Shown: piece after piece, positions 8,151-17,809 of the stretch | Layout of the letters: each line of letters begins with the position of its first letter | How positions within the stretch are numbered: the stretch's first letter is position 1 | Source: Leisingera sp. ANG1 | Lineage (GTDB): Bacteria > Pseudomonadota > Alphaproteobacteria > Rhodobacterales > Rhodobacteraceae | Direction: 5' to 3' | DNA length: 64,000 nt | Assembly (NCBI RefSeq): GCF_000203975.2 | Contig: NZ_AFCF02000016.1 | Coordinates: 1 to 64,000, forward strand | The notes under the pieces: generated by a model | The model's input: only the letters and a program-made list of their open reading frames with translations | What the model was told of the DNA's origin: nothing | The model's database searches: none | Made by a program: the position numbers and the translations under genes

Positions 8151-9214
8151 GCCAGCACTCCCTTCAGCACGTCCAGCGCCCGGTCCATCACGTCCCGCCC
8201 GCACATGGTGGCGCGCAGGCAATCGCCCAGCCCGTAACCGCCCATTCCACGCATCAGCAGGTTCTGCCCCCGCAGCGCCGCGTCCGCCGCCTGCGCCTGA
8301 CTGGCGGAGGCAAAGCGGATCAGCACAAAGTTGGTATGGCTCTGCGGCACCTCCAGCCCCAGCGCGCGGCAGTCTTCGGCAAACGTGTCCCGGATGGCAG
8401 CGGTTTGGGACACCACGTCCCGCATATGCGCCTGATCCCGCATCGCCGCCGCCGCCATCGCTTGCGAGGGAATGGAGATATTGTTGGGGTTCAATAGCTT
8501 GCGCACTTCCCCGGCAATCGCTGGCGGAAAATACCCCCAGCCGGCCCGCGCCCCCGCCAGCCCATAGGCCTTGGACAGCGTCCGCAGCACCACGGTATCG
8601 CCGCGCTCTGCCAGCGCAAAGATTTCGCCCGGATTGTTGTCCGCATCAGCAAATTCGGCATAGGCCTGATCGACCACCAGCAGCACATCCGCAGGCAAGT
8701 CTTGGCGCAGGCGCAGGAGGTCCGCGTTGGGGATCAGCGTGCCGGTCGGATTGCCTGGATTGCAGACAAACACAATCCGCACCTCAGGCGTCACCGCAGC
8801 AAGGATATCCTCCACTGAGACCGTCAGCTCCCGCTCCCGCGCCTTGACGTAATCCGCCTGCACTTGCGCCGCAGCGGTGGCCACGAAGGCATAGCCGTAA
8901 TCGGTCCCCAGCACGCGGTCCCCCGGTCCGGCAAAGGCGCGGATCAGGCAACCGATCAGCTCCATAGAGCCGGCCCCACACAGCACCTTGGCCGGGTCCA
9001 GCCCATGTACCTTTGCCACTGCGGCGCGCAAGTCCGGCCACTCCGGATCCGGATAGAGCGGCATCTGCTCCAGCACCGCCCGGCCCGCCGCAAGGGCCGC
9101 CGGGCTGGGTGGGAACGCACTTTCATTCTGCGCAAGCGAGACCGTCCCCGCCCCGCCCAAATCCGCCAGCGCATAAGACGCCATGGCCGCCACATGCGGC
9201 ACCGCACGGATCAT
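8147..9214 (-). CDS. HisC-like PLP aminotransferase (class I/II)
   Basis: A 355-residue fold-type I aminotransferase resembling histidinol-phosphate aminotransferase: CNPGNPTG (151-158), VVDQAYAEF with Asp182, and the PLP lysine at about residue 215 in RTLSKAYGLAGARAGW. The ATG at 9214 is preferred because it overlaps the HyuB stop codon (ATGA); an earlier in-frame start at 9223 is less likely. It lies in the HyuA-HyuB operon, not near histidine biosynthesis, so it probably deaminates an amino acid released by the hydantoinase. Confidence 0.85.
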   Translation of the reverse strand: MIRAVPHVAAMASYALADLGGAGTVSLAQNESAFPPSPAALAAGRAVLEQMPLYPDPEWPDLRAAVAKVHGLDPAKVLCGAGSMELIGCLIRAFAGPGDRVLGTDYGYAFVATAAAQVQADYVKARERELTVSVEDILAAVTPEVRIVFVCNPGNPTGTLIPNADLLRLRQDLPADVLLVVDQAYAEFADADNNPGEIFALAERGDTVVLRTLSKAYGLAGARAGWGYFPPAIAGEVRKLLNPNNISIPSQAMAAAAMRDQAHMRDVVSQTAAIRDTFAEDCRALGLEVPQSHTNFVLIRFASASQAQAADAALRGQNLLMRGMGGYGLGDCLRATMCGRDVMDRALDVLKGVLA

Positions 9215-10872
9215 TGGCCACACCCATAGGCGCGCGCGCCTTCTTCCGTCACCAGACCGCGCTCCATGTCCAGCGCCAGCGCCTCCGGGTCGCGCTGCAA
9301 GGGATCGCCAAACCCGCCGCCACCTGGGGTTTCAAAGATCAGATAATCGCCTGCCTCCACCCGCAGCTCGCCCTTGCCCGCAATGTCCTGTTCCCCATCG
9401 CGGAACCGGATACGCCCCGGCGCGCCGGGCAAGCCGCCCATGCGCCCCAAGGCCGGGAACTTCAGCCGCTCCACCGACAGGAACACGATAAATGGCGCGC
9501 CGTTGGAGGATGTCATCTCGATCCGCTGCCCCAGCCCGCCGCGGTATTTGCCTGCGCCGCCCGAGTCGGGCCGCAGCTCGCGCCGCCACATAACGACAGG
9601 CGCCACCGCCTCGGTGATCTCCACCTGGCTGCCATAAACGCCCGAGGGATAGGCGGTTGCCGACAACCCGTCCGCATGGGGCCGGGCGCCGGTGCCGCCG
9701 TTGTGGACCGGCTCGATGGCAAACTCCCGCCCACCGTCGCGGGCCACTTCCGGCGCGTGCCGCATCGGCAGGTCAAACATGCAGCTGGCACCCTCCGCCG
9801 GAACCTGGTCCGGCAGCGCCTGATGCAGGCAGCCCAGCACCAGATCCGGCGCTACCTGCCCCAGCGTATGCCGCATCGCCACCGGCACCGGGCGCTGCGC
9901 ATTCAGGATGCAGCCTTTGGGGCCATCCACGGTAAAGGGCGCCAAACTCCCCGCATTGTTTGGAATATCCGGCCCCACAATGCAGCGCAGCGCAAACACC
10001 GTATAGGCGGTGGCATAGTTCAGCGGCACGTTGATGCCCTTGCTGGAACAGCCCGAGGTGCCGGTGAAATCCACATGCATACCGCCCTTGGAAACGGTCA
10101 GCGCCGCGTGCAGCTCCAGCTCATTCTCATAGCCGTCCATTTTCAGCACATTGCGGTAGACCCCTTCCGGCACCTCCGCGATGGCCTGCAATGTGCCCCG
10201 GCGGGAGGTCTCGATGATATAGGCCCCGAGCGCATTCAGATCGCTGAGGCCAAACTCCTCCATCATCCCTGCCAGCCGTGCCGCCCCGGCCTCGCAGCAG
10301 GCAATCAGCGCATATATGTCCCCCTCATTGGCAATCGGCTCGCGGCTGTTGGCGCGGACAATGTCCAGCAGAAGCGCGTTCGGTTCGCCTTCCGCCACCA
10401 GTTTGCAGGGCGGGATCAGCAGCCCCTCGTCATAGATGTCAGACCCCTCCGGCCCCATGCCCAGCCCGCCCAGGTCCACCAGATGAGAGGTGCAGGAGGT
10501 GAAGCCGACCACTCTGCCCCCTTTGAACACCGGCATCATCAAGAGGAAATCGTTCAGATGCCCCGAGGCCAGCCAGGGATCGTTGGTCATGTAGATATCG
10601 CCGGGCTTCATGGTCTCCGCCGGGAAGCGTTCGCGCAGGTGCATCACCGCCTCTGCCATGGTGTTGATATGGCCCGGCGTGCCAGTGACCGCCTGCGCCA
10701 GCATCTGCCCCATTGCGTCGAAAATCCCGGCAGAGATATCGCCGCATTCGCGCACGATCGGGGAAAATGCGGCGCGGATCAGGGTCTGCCCTTGCTCCTC
10801 GACCACGGCCAGCAACCGGTTCCACATAACTTGCAGGCGGGCTGGCGACAGGTCCTGTGACAAGGCGGTCAT
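9211..10872 (-). CDS. hyuB: Hydantoinase/oxoprolinase subunit B (HyuB)
   Basis: A 553-residue HyuB-family protein: GDISAGIFDAMGQMLAQAVTGTPGHINTM near the start, DIYMTNDPWLASGHLNDFLL, and the glycine-rich C-terminus RYFIFETPGGGGFGDP-like (DYLIFETPGGGGFGDPLQRDPE). HyuB pairs with HyuA in ATP-dependent N-methylhydantoinases, 5-oxoprolinases and acetone or acetophenone carboxylases. The start overlaps the hyuA stop by four bases. With the downstream aminotransferase and racemase it suggests ring opening of a hydantoin or lactam, possibly N-methylated like creatinine-derived N-methylhydantoin; this is inference. Confidence 0.88.
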   Translation of the reverse strand: MTALSQDLSPARLQVMWNRLLAVVEEQGQTLIRAAFSPIVRECGDISAGIFDAMGQMLAQAVTGTPGHINTMAEAVMHLRERFPAETMKPGDIYMTNDPWLASGHLNDFLLMMPVFKGGRVVGFTSCTSHLVDLGGLGMGPEGSDIYDEGLLIPPCKLVAEGEPNALLLDIVRANSREPIANEGDIYALIACCEAGAARLAGMMEEFGLSDLNALGAYIIETSRRGTLQAIAEVPEGVYRNVLKMDGYENELELHAALTVSKGGMHVDFTGTSGCSSKGINVPLNYATAYTVFALRCIVGPDIPNNAGSLAPFTVDGPKGCILNAQRPVPVAMRHTLGQVAPDLVLGCLHQALPDQVPAEGASCMFDLPMRHAPEVARDGGREFAIEPVHNGGTGARPHADGLSATAYPSGVYGSQVEITEAVAPVVMWRRELRPDSGGAGKYRGGLGQRIEMTSSNGAPFIVFLSVERLKFPALGRMGGLPGAPGRIRFRDGEQDIAGKGELRVEAGDYLIFETPGGGGFGDPLQRDPEALALDMERGLVTEEGARAYGCGQ

Positions 10873-12971
10873 TGCTTATCTCCTTTTTGGTCCCGGATCA
10901 GGACAAGGTTGCCGATGGCATCCGCATGGGCGGAGAAATCCGCCGAGACCAGAGTGGTGGTCTGCGGCTCGGTGATCAGCGCCGGGCCTGGGATGCGGTC
11001 GCCGGGTTTCAGACTATCCCGCGGCACAAATGCCGCCTGCTTTTCGCGGCCATCCACATCGCAAATGATTGGCCGGAAGGCCCCGGGCGTGATTGTCCGC
11101 AGCGCCGGCACCTCCGGCACCGGCGGCACCTTCGCATCCGGTGTTGCCACCCGCACCGCCCAGTTCAGGATCTCGATCTTCATCCCTGGCACGGGACGCG
11201 AGAATTGCCGCGCGTACTCAGTTTCAAACGCCGCAATCAGCGGGCCAAGATCCTCCGCCGCCAGATCACGGTCCGGCAGGGCAATCTCGATCTCATGCCC
11301 CTGCCCGCTGTAGCGCATGAAGGCCGTCCGCTGCACCAGCGTTTCAGCATCGCCCGCGCCCTGCGCCACCACCGATTGCGCCTCGTCGATCATCTGGGCA
11401 AACAGTGTATTGATGCCGTCCAGATCCAGGTCCTCCAGCAGCGAATAACGCGAGCGCACGATTTCAAAACTGACCGGCGCAAACAGGAAGCCCACGGCTG
11501 AGCCAACACCCGGATTGGGCGGGATCACGATACGCGCCACCCCGGCGGAACGCGCGACCCGGGTTGCGTGCAGCGGCCCGTTGCCGCCAAAGGCAATCAT
11601 CGTGCGCGCGCCCAGATCCTTGCCCGACTCCACCGCGTGCATCCGTCCGGCGCTGGCCATGCTTTCATCGACAATCCGGCTGACGCCGTCGGCAGCGCCA
11701 GTGCCATCCAGTTCCAGCCGCGAACCAATCACCCGGCTCAGCGCTTCCTTAGAAGCCTCCAGGTCAATCCGGATATGCCCCTCGGCAAAGGTCTCCGGCA
11801 CGATATAGCCCAGCGTGATGTCGCTGTCGGTCACGGTCGGCTCCGTGCCGCCGCGCCCGAAGGCCACCGGACCCGGCTCCGACCCAGCCGATTTCGGCCC
11901 CACGGTCAGCCGGCCCAGCTGGTCCACCCCGGCGATGGAGCCGCCCCCGGCCCCGATCTCGATCATCTCGATCACCGGGATCCGCACCGGCATGCCCGAC
12001 CCTTTGATGAAGCGCGCGGCGCGGGCAATTTCGAACTGGCGCGAGGTCTGCGGCCGGGCGCCATCAATCAGGCACAGCTTGGCGGTGGTGCCGCCCACGT
12101 CAAAGGACAACACCTGTTCCAGCCCCGCCTGCGCCGCAATCCGCGCCGCTAGGATGGCGCCGCCGGCAGGCCCCGACTCCACCAGCCGGATCGGAAACCG
12201 CGCCGCGGTCTGAATGGTGCACATGCCGCCGCCCGCGGTCATCATCAGGATCGGGCAGGCAACGCCTTCCGCCGCGAACCGCCCGGCAAACTGCGCCAGA
12301 TAAGTCTCCATCAGCGGCTGAATATAGGCATTGGCAACCGTGGTGCAGAGCCGGTCGAACTCCCGCGCCTCGGGGCTGACCTCCGAGGAGATCGAGACCG
12401 TCAGCCCGGGCCGCCGCGCCGCCAGAATGTCCCGCAGCCGCCGCTCATGGTCCGGGTTGGAATAGGCGTGCATCAGGCAGACCGCCACCGCCTCTGCCCC
12501 GCTGGCATCCAGCTCCGCAATCAGCGCCTCTACCGCGCTGTCCTCCATGGGGATCAGCACTTCTCCTGTTGCCGACATCCGCTCCCGAATTGTCAGCGCG
12601 CGTTCCCGCGGCACCAGCAGGTCCGGCTTCTCCAGGTTGATGTCATACTGGGAATAGCGCCGCTCATAGGCGATCTCCAGAATGTCCCGGAACCCTTCAG
12701 TCGTCACCGTCGCCACCCGCGCCCCGCGCCGCTCGATCAGCGCATTGGTCGCCAGGGTGGTCCCGTGGATAAAACCGGTGACTTCGCCCAAAGACCGCCC
12801 CGCCTGCGCCATCACCCGCGCCGCGCCTTCCATCGCGCCAATGCCCGGGTTCTGATGCGTGGTCAGGGTCTTGGTTGAGGCCAGAATTCTGTCTTCGCCC
12901 GCCACCAGAACGGTGTCAGTGAATGTGCCGCCAATATCAATGGCAAGGCGCAGCGCTTGTGATGCTGTCAT
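10869..12971 (-). CDS. hyuA: Hydantoinase/oxoprolinase subunit A (HyuA)
   Basis: A 700-residue ATPase-like subunit. The N-terminal Hydant_A_N domain starts LRLAIDIGGTFTDTVLV with the phosphate loop DIGGTFTD, then GFIHGTTLATNALIERRGARVATVTTEGFRD; the Hydantoinase_A domain contains SFDVGGTTAKLCLIDG and FGGNGPLHATRVARSAGV. It is first of four coupled genes (hyuA-hyuB-aminotransferase-racemase). No strong ribosome site is seen before the ATG. The aldehyde dehydrogenase upstream on the same strand is separated by 256 bases containing a hairpin, so hyuA probably has its own promoter. Confidence 0.9.
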   Translation of the reverse strand: MTASQALRLAIDIGGTFTDTVLVAGEDRILASTKTLTTHQNPGIGAMEGAARVMAQAGRSLGEVTGFIHGTTLATNALIERRGARVATVTTEGFRDILEIAYERRYSQYDINLEKPDLLVPRERALTIRERMSATGEVLIPMEDSAVEALIAELDASGAEAVAVCLMHAYSNPDHERRLRDILAARRPGLTVSISSEVSPEAREFDRLCTTVANAYIQPLMETYLAQFAGRFAAEGVACPILMMTAGGGMCTIQTAARFPIRLVESGPAGGAILAARIAAQAGLEQVLSFDVGGTTAKLCLIDGARPQTSRQFEIARAARFIKGSGMPVRIPVIEMIEIGAGGGSIAGVDQLGRLTVGPKSAGSEPGPVAFGRGGTEPTVTDSDITLGYIVPETFAEGHIRIDLEASKEALSRVIGSRLELDGTGAADGVSRIVDESMASAGRMHAVESGKDLGARTMIAFGGNGPLHATRVARSAGVARIVIPPNPGVGSAVGFLFAPVSFEIVRSRYSLLEDLDLDGINTLFAQMIDEAQSVVAQGAGDAETLVQRTAFMRYSGQGHEIEIALPDRDLAAEDLGPLIAAFETEYARQFSRPVPGMKIEILNWAVRVATPDAKVPPVPEVPALRTITPGAFRPIICDVDGREKQAAFVPRDSLKPGDRIPGPALITEPQTTTLVSADFSAHADAIGNLVLIRDQKGDKQ

Positions 12972-13192
12972 GTGTCATTCCAATGTCCGCCGTTGAGAAA
13001 CCGTCAAAGCCCACCAGGGGCAGCGGAACTCAGGCAGCGACCAGGTTGCACCCGGTTGCGCGGCGGTCCATGCGTTTTGGAATGAAGCTTTGTGTCATGC
13101 CCCCATCCTGAGGCGCTGCCGGGCGGCACGCTTTGCGGATTGCGACACGCGCACAGTCAGATAACGGCATCTGACAGGCCAATGGCGGCACC

Positions 13193-13218
13193 CCTCCCGG
13201 CAGTTTCCCGCCGGGAGG
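13193..13218 (-). terminator. Hairpin after the aldehyde dehydrogenase
   Basis: CCTCCCGGC (13193-13201) and GCCGGGAGG (13210-13218) form a perfect 9-bp stem with an 8-nt loop, just downstream of the aldehyde dehydrogenase stop codon on the minus strand. There is no T-run, so termination is only probable. Nothing else is seen in 12972-13192. Confidence 0.45.
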
Positions 13219-13227
13219 AAGGGCTTC

Positions 13228-14649
13228 TCAGCCGAAATGCAGGGTTTTCACTTCCTGATAATCCTCCAGCCCCAGCATGCCGCCCTCGCGGCCGTTGCCG
13301 GACTGCTTGTAGCCGCCAAAGGGCGAGCCGTAGTTGAAGCCGCCGCCATTGATATGCACTGCGCCTGCGCGCAAACGGGCGGCAACACGCTCGGCCCGCT
13401 CCGGGTCGCCGGTCTGCAAATAGGCCGCCAGCCCGTAAGGCGTGTCATTGGCAATGCGGATGGCGTCTTCCTCGTCCTCGAACGGGATGATCACCAGCAC
13501 CGGGCCAAAGATCTCCTGCTGCGCGATGGCCATATCGTTAGTCACACCGGCAAAGACGGTGGGGCGCACATACCAGCCCTTGTCCAGCCCCTCGGGCCGG
13601 CCCAGACCACCCGCCAGCAGGGTGGCACCTTCGTCGATACCTTTCTGGATCATGGTCTGCACCCGGTCGTATTGGATGCGGTCGAACATCGGGCCGATGT
13701 GATCGCCCTCCTGGCTCGGGTCGCCAACGGCCTGGCCCTCCGCGGCGGCCCTGGCAATCTCCAGCACCTGATCGTAACAGCTGCGCTCCACCAGCATCCG
13801 GGTCGGCGCATCGCAGCTCTGGCCGGTGTTATACATGCACTCCAGCACCGAGGCAGTGACCTTCTCCTCAAGGTCAGCATCCGCGAACACCAGGTTCGGA
13901 GACTTGCCGCCCAGTTCCAGCGTCACCCGCTTCACCGTTTCGGCCGCATCCTTGGAGACCGCTATGCCGGCCCGGGTCGAGCCGGTGAAGGACATCATGT
14001 CAACGTCCACATGCCGCGACAGGCCCGCGCCCACCGTCGGCCCGTCGCCGTGGATCAGGTTGAAGACGCCTGCCGGATAGCCCGCGTCATGAATCATCTG
14101 CGCATAAACGGCGGCGGACATGGGCGTGTGCTCTGATGGCTTCAGCACGCAGGTGCTGCCCGTCGCCAGCGCCGGCAAAACCTTCAGCGCGATCTGGTTC
14201 ACCGGCCAGTTCCAAGGGGTGATCAGCCCGCAGACGCCGATAGGCTCGCGCACCAGAATATCGCCATTGGGCAGGGTTTCACGCAGCTCCTGCGTCTTCA
14301 GCGCCTCCAGAATGCCCTCCAGGTGCCCGATGCCCGAATCGGCCTGCGCGTCCCGCGCCATGGTAACCGGCGCCCCCATCTCTGCGCTCATCGCTTGCGC
14401 TAGCTCCTCTCGCCGGTCCCTGCTGATCTCCAGCAGGCGCTCCAGCAGCGCAATCCGTTCGGCGCGGGAGGTCTGCGAAAAACTCTCAAACGCCGCCTTG
14501 GCCGCTGCAACCGCGGCGTTCACATCCTGCTCATCCCCCAGGATGATGGTGCCGATCCGCTCTTCCGTGGCCGGGTTCAGCACCGGAAACTCGCGGGCCG
14601 AATGCGGCGTCACCCAGGCGCCGCCGATATAGAATTTTTGCAGGTCCAT
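13228..14649 (-). CDS. NAD(P)-dependent aldehyde dehydrogenase
   Basis: A 473-residue aldehyde dehydrogenase. Signatures: TPWNWPVNQIALKVLPALATG, the glutamate motif LELGGKSPN, the catalytic cysteine in YNTGQSCDAPTRMLV and EIFGPVLVIIPF. The start at 14649 (MDLQKFYIGGAW) matches family N-termini and is chosen over a longer frame. It resembles broad-range acetaldehyde/betaine-aldehyde-type enzymes; the substrate is unknown. It lies upstream of hyuA on the same strand but a hairpin separates them. Confidence 0.88.
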   Translation of the reverse strand: MDLQKFYIGGAWVTPHSAREFPVLNPATEERIGTIILGDEQDVNAAVAAAKAAFESFSQTSRAERIALLERLLEISRDRREELAQAMSAEMGAPVTMARDAQADSGIGHLEGILEALKTQELRETLPNGDILVREPIGVCGLITPWNWPVNQIALKVLPALATGSTCVLKPSEHTPMSAAVYAQMIHDAGYPAGVFNLIHGDGPTVGAGLSRHVDVDMMSFTGSTRAGIAVSKDAAETVKRVTLELGGKSPNLVFADADLEEKVTASVLECMYNTGQSCDAPTRMLVERSCYDQVLEIARAAAEGQAVGDPSQEGDHIGPMFDRIQYDRVQTMIQKGIDEGATLLAGGLGRPEGLDKGWYVRPTVFAGVTNDMAIAQQEIFGPVLVIIPFEDEEDAIRIANDTPYGLAAYLQTGDPERAERVAARLRAGAVHINGGGFNYGSPFGGYKQSGNGREGGMLGLEDYQEVKTLHFG

Positions 14650-14958
14650 CAGGTTGTTCTCACTGTTGCGTCGCATATGCGGTTGAGACCGGGGCAGAGG
14701 CGCGGACCATCTGCCTGCGGCGGATGCTGCCAGGAGTTCCAGACAGCGGCATTGATCCGGCAGCCTGCCCGGCTTCCCGCGTACAGGATAGGCCAAAACC
14801 GTCACCGGGCTGGCAATATTTCGACATTTTCAGGCTGTGGGATGCACGCATCAGTAGCCGGGAAAGACTCCATTGCAAGCCGGAACCGCTTCGCGGCCGG
14901 TTCCCGCCTTGGCTATGCTGTCCGAAAGCCCGCCAAAAAGGGCGCCCAGAGGCAGAAT
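14650..14958. other. 309-base divergent intergenic region
   Basis: Separates the minus-strand aldehyde dehydrogenase from the plus-strand outer-membrane lipoprotein. It contains one hairpin-forming inverted repeat, GGAACCG (14882-14888) with CGGTTCC (14898-14904). I see no convincing promoter hexamers and no small gene. Confidence 0.4.
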
Positions 14959-16368
14959 ATGAGCAAACCCCATTGGACAGCACGGTCCGTGCTGCTGGCA
15001 GGCACGTTCCTGTGCGGCTGTACCGTTGTCGGCATCGACTACCACCGCCCCGATTTCGCGGTGCCGGTCAGCTATTACCAATCCCGCAGCTATGCCACCG
15101 CGAAGGGGGCGTCTGAGACCTGGTGGCAGGGCTTGAACGACCCTGCGCTGAACCGGCTGGTTGCCGCAGGCCTGCAGCAGAACCTCGGCCTCAAGGCCGC
15201 CAAGGAACGGCTGATCGCAGCCGAAGCCCTGCGCCGGGGATCAGGCCGCCCGCAGCAGGTCAGCGGTGATCTGGAGGCCAGCTCGATCTTCTCGCGCCGC
15301 GAATCGCAGGACGGCTCCACCAGCACCGACACCGCCGCCATTGGCGCCACCTATGTCTTTGACCTGTTCGGCGAGTTCGAGCGCCGCTCCGAACGGGCCG
15401 TGGCTGACCGTGATGCCCAATTCTACCAGCTGGCCACCACCCGGCTGGCGGTGATCGACGCCATTACCCGCACCTATATCCAGGCCCGCTTCTTTCAGCG
15501 CGGTGCCGCGGTCACCCGCAAGACCATCCAGCTGCGCCAGCAGATCCTGCAAACGGTGGAGGAGCTGAAAGAAGCCCGTGCCGTGCTGGCACTGGACCTG
15601 GAACGCACCAAGCTGCAGGTCGCCAGCGCCAAGGCGGACCTGCCAGCCTTCATCGCCAGCTACGAATCCTCGGTCTATGCCCTGGCCACGCTGCTGGACC
15701 GCGATGCGTCAGAGGTTTTTGCGATGATGCAGGGCAGCTCCGGCCAGCCCTCCCCCGCTACCCAGCCGGAACTGGGCGTGCCCGCCACCCTGCTGCGCAA
15801 CCGCCCCGACGTGCTGCTGGCTGAGGCCCAGCTGCGCGGCGCCACCGCGAACATCGGCGTCACCGAGGCAGAACTCTATCCTTCGCTGGAAATCACCGGA
15901 TCGGTTCAGGCCATACGCGGCGTGGATGACCTTTATTCCATCGGCCCGGCGCTGAACCTGCCGCTGTTCAACCGCCCGGTTCTGCGCGCCTTCCACCAAA
16001 GCGCGATGGCTGAGGCCAAGGCCGCTCAGTACGACTACCGAACGTCCGTGCGCACTGCGGTTGAGGAGGTCCAGTCGCAGCAAAGCAACCTGCGCGCCGC
16101 CCGTGAACGCACCGCTGCCCAGGCGCGGGCGGTCAACCTCGGTTCCAAGGTCGCCGATCTGGCGCGTGAAACCTTCAAGGCCAATGAAATCACCCTGTTC
16201 GATCTGTTGAACACAGAAGAAGCCCTGCGCGACAATGAGCTGAGCCTGATCACAGCCCGGCGCGACCTGGCGCTGGCCTGGGCCCGCCTGCAGATCTCCC
16301 TGGGCAAGGGCTGGGCGCCGCACCAGGATCCGGACAGCGCGGTGGTTCTGGTTAAGAAGTCAGACTAG
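14959..16368 (+). CDS. TolC/NodT-family outer-membrane efflux lipoprotein
   Basis: A 469-residue outer-membrane factor. The N-terminus SVLLAGTFLCGCTVVGIDYHRP has a lipoprotein signal with the lipobox ending in Cys. The body carries the two OEP repeats, visible as WWQGLNDPALNRLVAAGLQQNLGLKAAKERL and LLRNRPDVLLAEAQLRGATANIGVTEAELYPSL (the second is highly typical of NodT proteins). It would form the outer-membrane channel of an RND or MFS efflux pump. No membrane-fusion or inner-membrane pump gene lies beside it, so it must pair with components elsewhere. An AGAGG-like ribosome site precedes the ATG. Confidence 0.9.
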   Translation: MSKPHWTARSVLLAGTFLCGCTVVGIDYHRPDFAVPVSYYQSRSYATAKGASETWWQGLNDPALNRLVAAGLQQNLGLKAAKERLIAAEALRRGSGRPQQVSGDLEASSIFSRRESQDGSTSTDTAAIGATYVFDLFGEFERRSERAVADRDAQFYQLATTRLAVIDAITRTYIQARFFQRGAAVTRKTIQLRQQILQTVEELKEARAVLALDLERTKLQVASAKADLPAFIASYESSVYALATLLDRDASEVFAMMQGSSGQPSPATQPELGVPATLLRNRPDVLLAEAQLRGATANIGVTEAELYPSLEITGSVQAIRGVDDLYSIGPALNLPLFNRPVLRAFHQSAMAEAKAAQYDYRTSVRTAVEEVQSQQSNLRAARERTAAQARAVNLGSKVADLARETFKANEITLFDLLNTEEALRDNELSLITARRDLALAWARLQISLGKGWAPHQDPDSAVVLVKKSD

Positions 16369-16401
16369 GCCAGCCCTGCAGCGCAGACGCGGCAGCCGGC
16401 C

Positions 16402-16647
16402 TCAGGCCTGCTGCGCTTCGCGTTCCATCTGCTCGACCATCTTGCGGGCGCGCTTGCACTGCAGCTTGTCACGCAGCGGGCTGTCGGGGTCGATGTCCTT
16501 GGAGCAGACCACGCATTTGTCGGCACCTGAAATCGCATTCAGGCCGCCGCAGCTGCCTTTGATCTTCTTGCCCATCAGAATGACCCCCAGCGACATGCCC
16601 AGGGTAACGATCAGCAGCAGGATAAAGGCCAGAAGAAAGGTGCTCAT
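16402..16647 (-). CDS. nqrM: NqrM, Na+-NQR maturation factor
   Basis: An 81-residue protein with one N-terminal membrane helix (FLLAFILLLIVTLGMSLGVILMG) followed by KKIKGSCGGL and cysteines at 33, 45, 48 and 64. This matches NqrM (formerly DUF539), which is thought to deliver iron for the metal centre between NqrD and NqrE. It follows apbE by 36 bases on the same strand, the usual apbE-nqrM order. The nqrABCDEF genes are 18 kb away on the same strand, an unusual separation. Confidence 0.85.
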   Translation of the reverse strand: MSTFLLAFILLLIVTLGMSLGVILMGKKIKGSCGGLNAISGADKCVVCSKDIDPDSPLRDKLQCKRARKMVEQMEREAQQA

Positions 16648-16683
16648 AAAGTGGTCCCTCGCAGGATGGCTTGGTGCGCGGTG

Positions 16684-17730
16684 TCAGTTGGCGGTTAACG
16701 CCTCAAAGGCGCTGCTTGCCGCTGTCATATAGGCATCCGGCCCGGCTTGCACGTCCCGATCAATGAAAAACACGGCAAGTTTATGCTGCTCGGCCAGCTT
16801 CAGCCCGTTTTCGCGGCCCAGAACCAGCATTGCGGTGGCCCAGGCATCGGCCAGCATGGCGTTTTCTGCAATCACTGTGACCGAAGTGGTCGCATGAGTC
16901 ACCGGCCGCCCGGCAACGGGATCGAGGATATGGGAATAACGGGTCCCCTCATACTCGAAGTAATTGCGGTAATCGCCGGAGGTCGCCAGCCCATGGTTGC
17001 TGACCGGCACGATCAGCTGCACGGTCTGCGCCGCCGCATCCGGTTTCTCGATGCCGATGCGCCAGGCTTCGCCCTTGGCGTTTTCGCCCTTGGTCACCAG
17101 ATCGCCGCCGATCTCGACCATGTAATGCTCGACGCCAAAACCCTGCAGCGCCTCTGCCACCGCATCCACGCCATAGCCCTTGGCGATGGCCGACAGGTTG
17201 ATGCCGGTTTCCGGCGCGGATTTTCTGAGCGTCCCGGCCTCAGCGTCCAGCATCAGCAGCCGCGCCTGCCCGACGCTCTCCAGCGCCTTGGCAATGGCCG
17301 CATCCGATGGCACCGGGTCTTCGGGTTTGCGCGGGCCAAAGCCCCACAGCTCGATCAGCGGGCCGAGGGTCACATCGAACTTGCCGCCGGTCTTGGCGTG
17401 CACATCATTCGCCGCCGCCAGCACATGGGCAAACTCCGGCGACACCCGCACCGGCGCGGTGCTGCGTTCGGCGGAAAAGGTGGAAACCTCCGAGGCCGGA
17501 TCCCAGTTCGACATCTTGGCATTGACCGACGCCAGGGTGCCCTCTACGGCTGAACCCAGCGCCTCCTGGTCCAGATCCTCGCCAATGGCAATCACGCTGT
17601 AGGTGGTGCCCATGGTTTCACCGGTCAGCCGCACCTCTTCCGGCGCGCTATCGAACCAGCAGCCGGACACGGCCAGCACCGCGGGCAGGGTCAGGGCGAT
17701 CAGGACCTTTCTGGGCATCAGGCTGGGCAT
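16684..17730 (-). CDS. apbE: FAD:protein FMN transferase (ApbE), lipoprotein
   Basis: A 348-residue ApbE with a lipoprotein signal (LTLPAVLAVSGC), the ETMGTTYSV start of the mature domain, NLSAIAKGYGVDAVAEAL, YMVEIGGDLVTKG and HILDPVAGRPV. ApbE attaches FMN to a threonine in the motif D-x-x-(S/A)-G-A-T; both NqrB (DGFSGAT, Thr229) and NqrC (DALAGAT, Thr236) in this window carry that target. It acts on the periplasmic side. It is upstream of nqrM and probably co-transcribed with it. Confidence 0.92.
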   Translation of the reverse strand: MPSLMPRKVLIALTLPAVLAVSGCWFDSAPEEVRLTGETMGTTYSVIAIGEDLDQEALGSAVEGTLASVNAKMSNWDPASEVSTFSAERSTAPVRVSPEFAHVLAAANDVHAKTGGKFDVTLGPLIELWGFGPRKPEDPVPSDAAIAKALESVGQARLLMLDAEAGTLRKSAPETGINLSAIAKGYGVDAVAEALQGFGVEHYMVEIGGDLVTKGENAKGEAWRIGIEKPDAAAQTVQLIVPVSNHGLATSGDYRNYFEYEGTRYSHILDPVAGRPVTHATTSVTVIAENAMLADAWATAMLVLGRENGLKLAEQHKLAVFFIDRDVQAGPDAYMTAASSAFEALTAN

Positions 17731-17809
17731 TCGGCAACCTCCGGCAGCAAAACTGGCGCAGCTATGCCCCTGCCCCGCGCCAGAGTCAAACGGAGCGCCA
17801 GGGCAGGCC

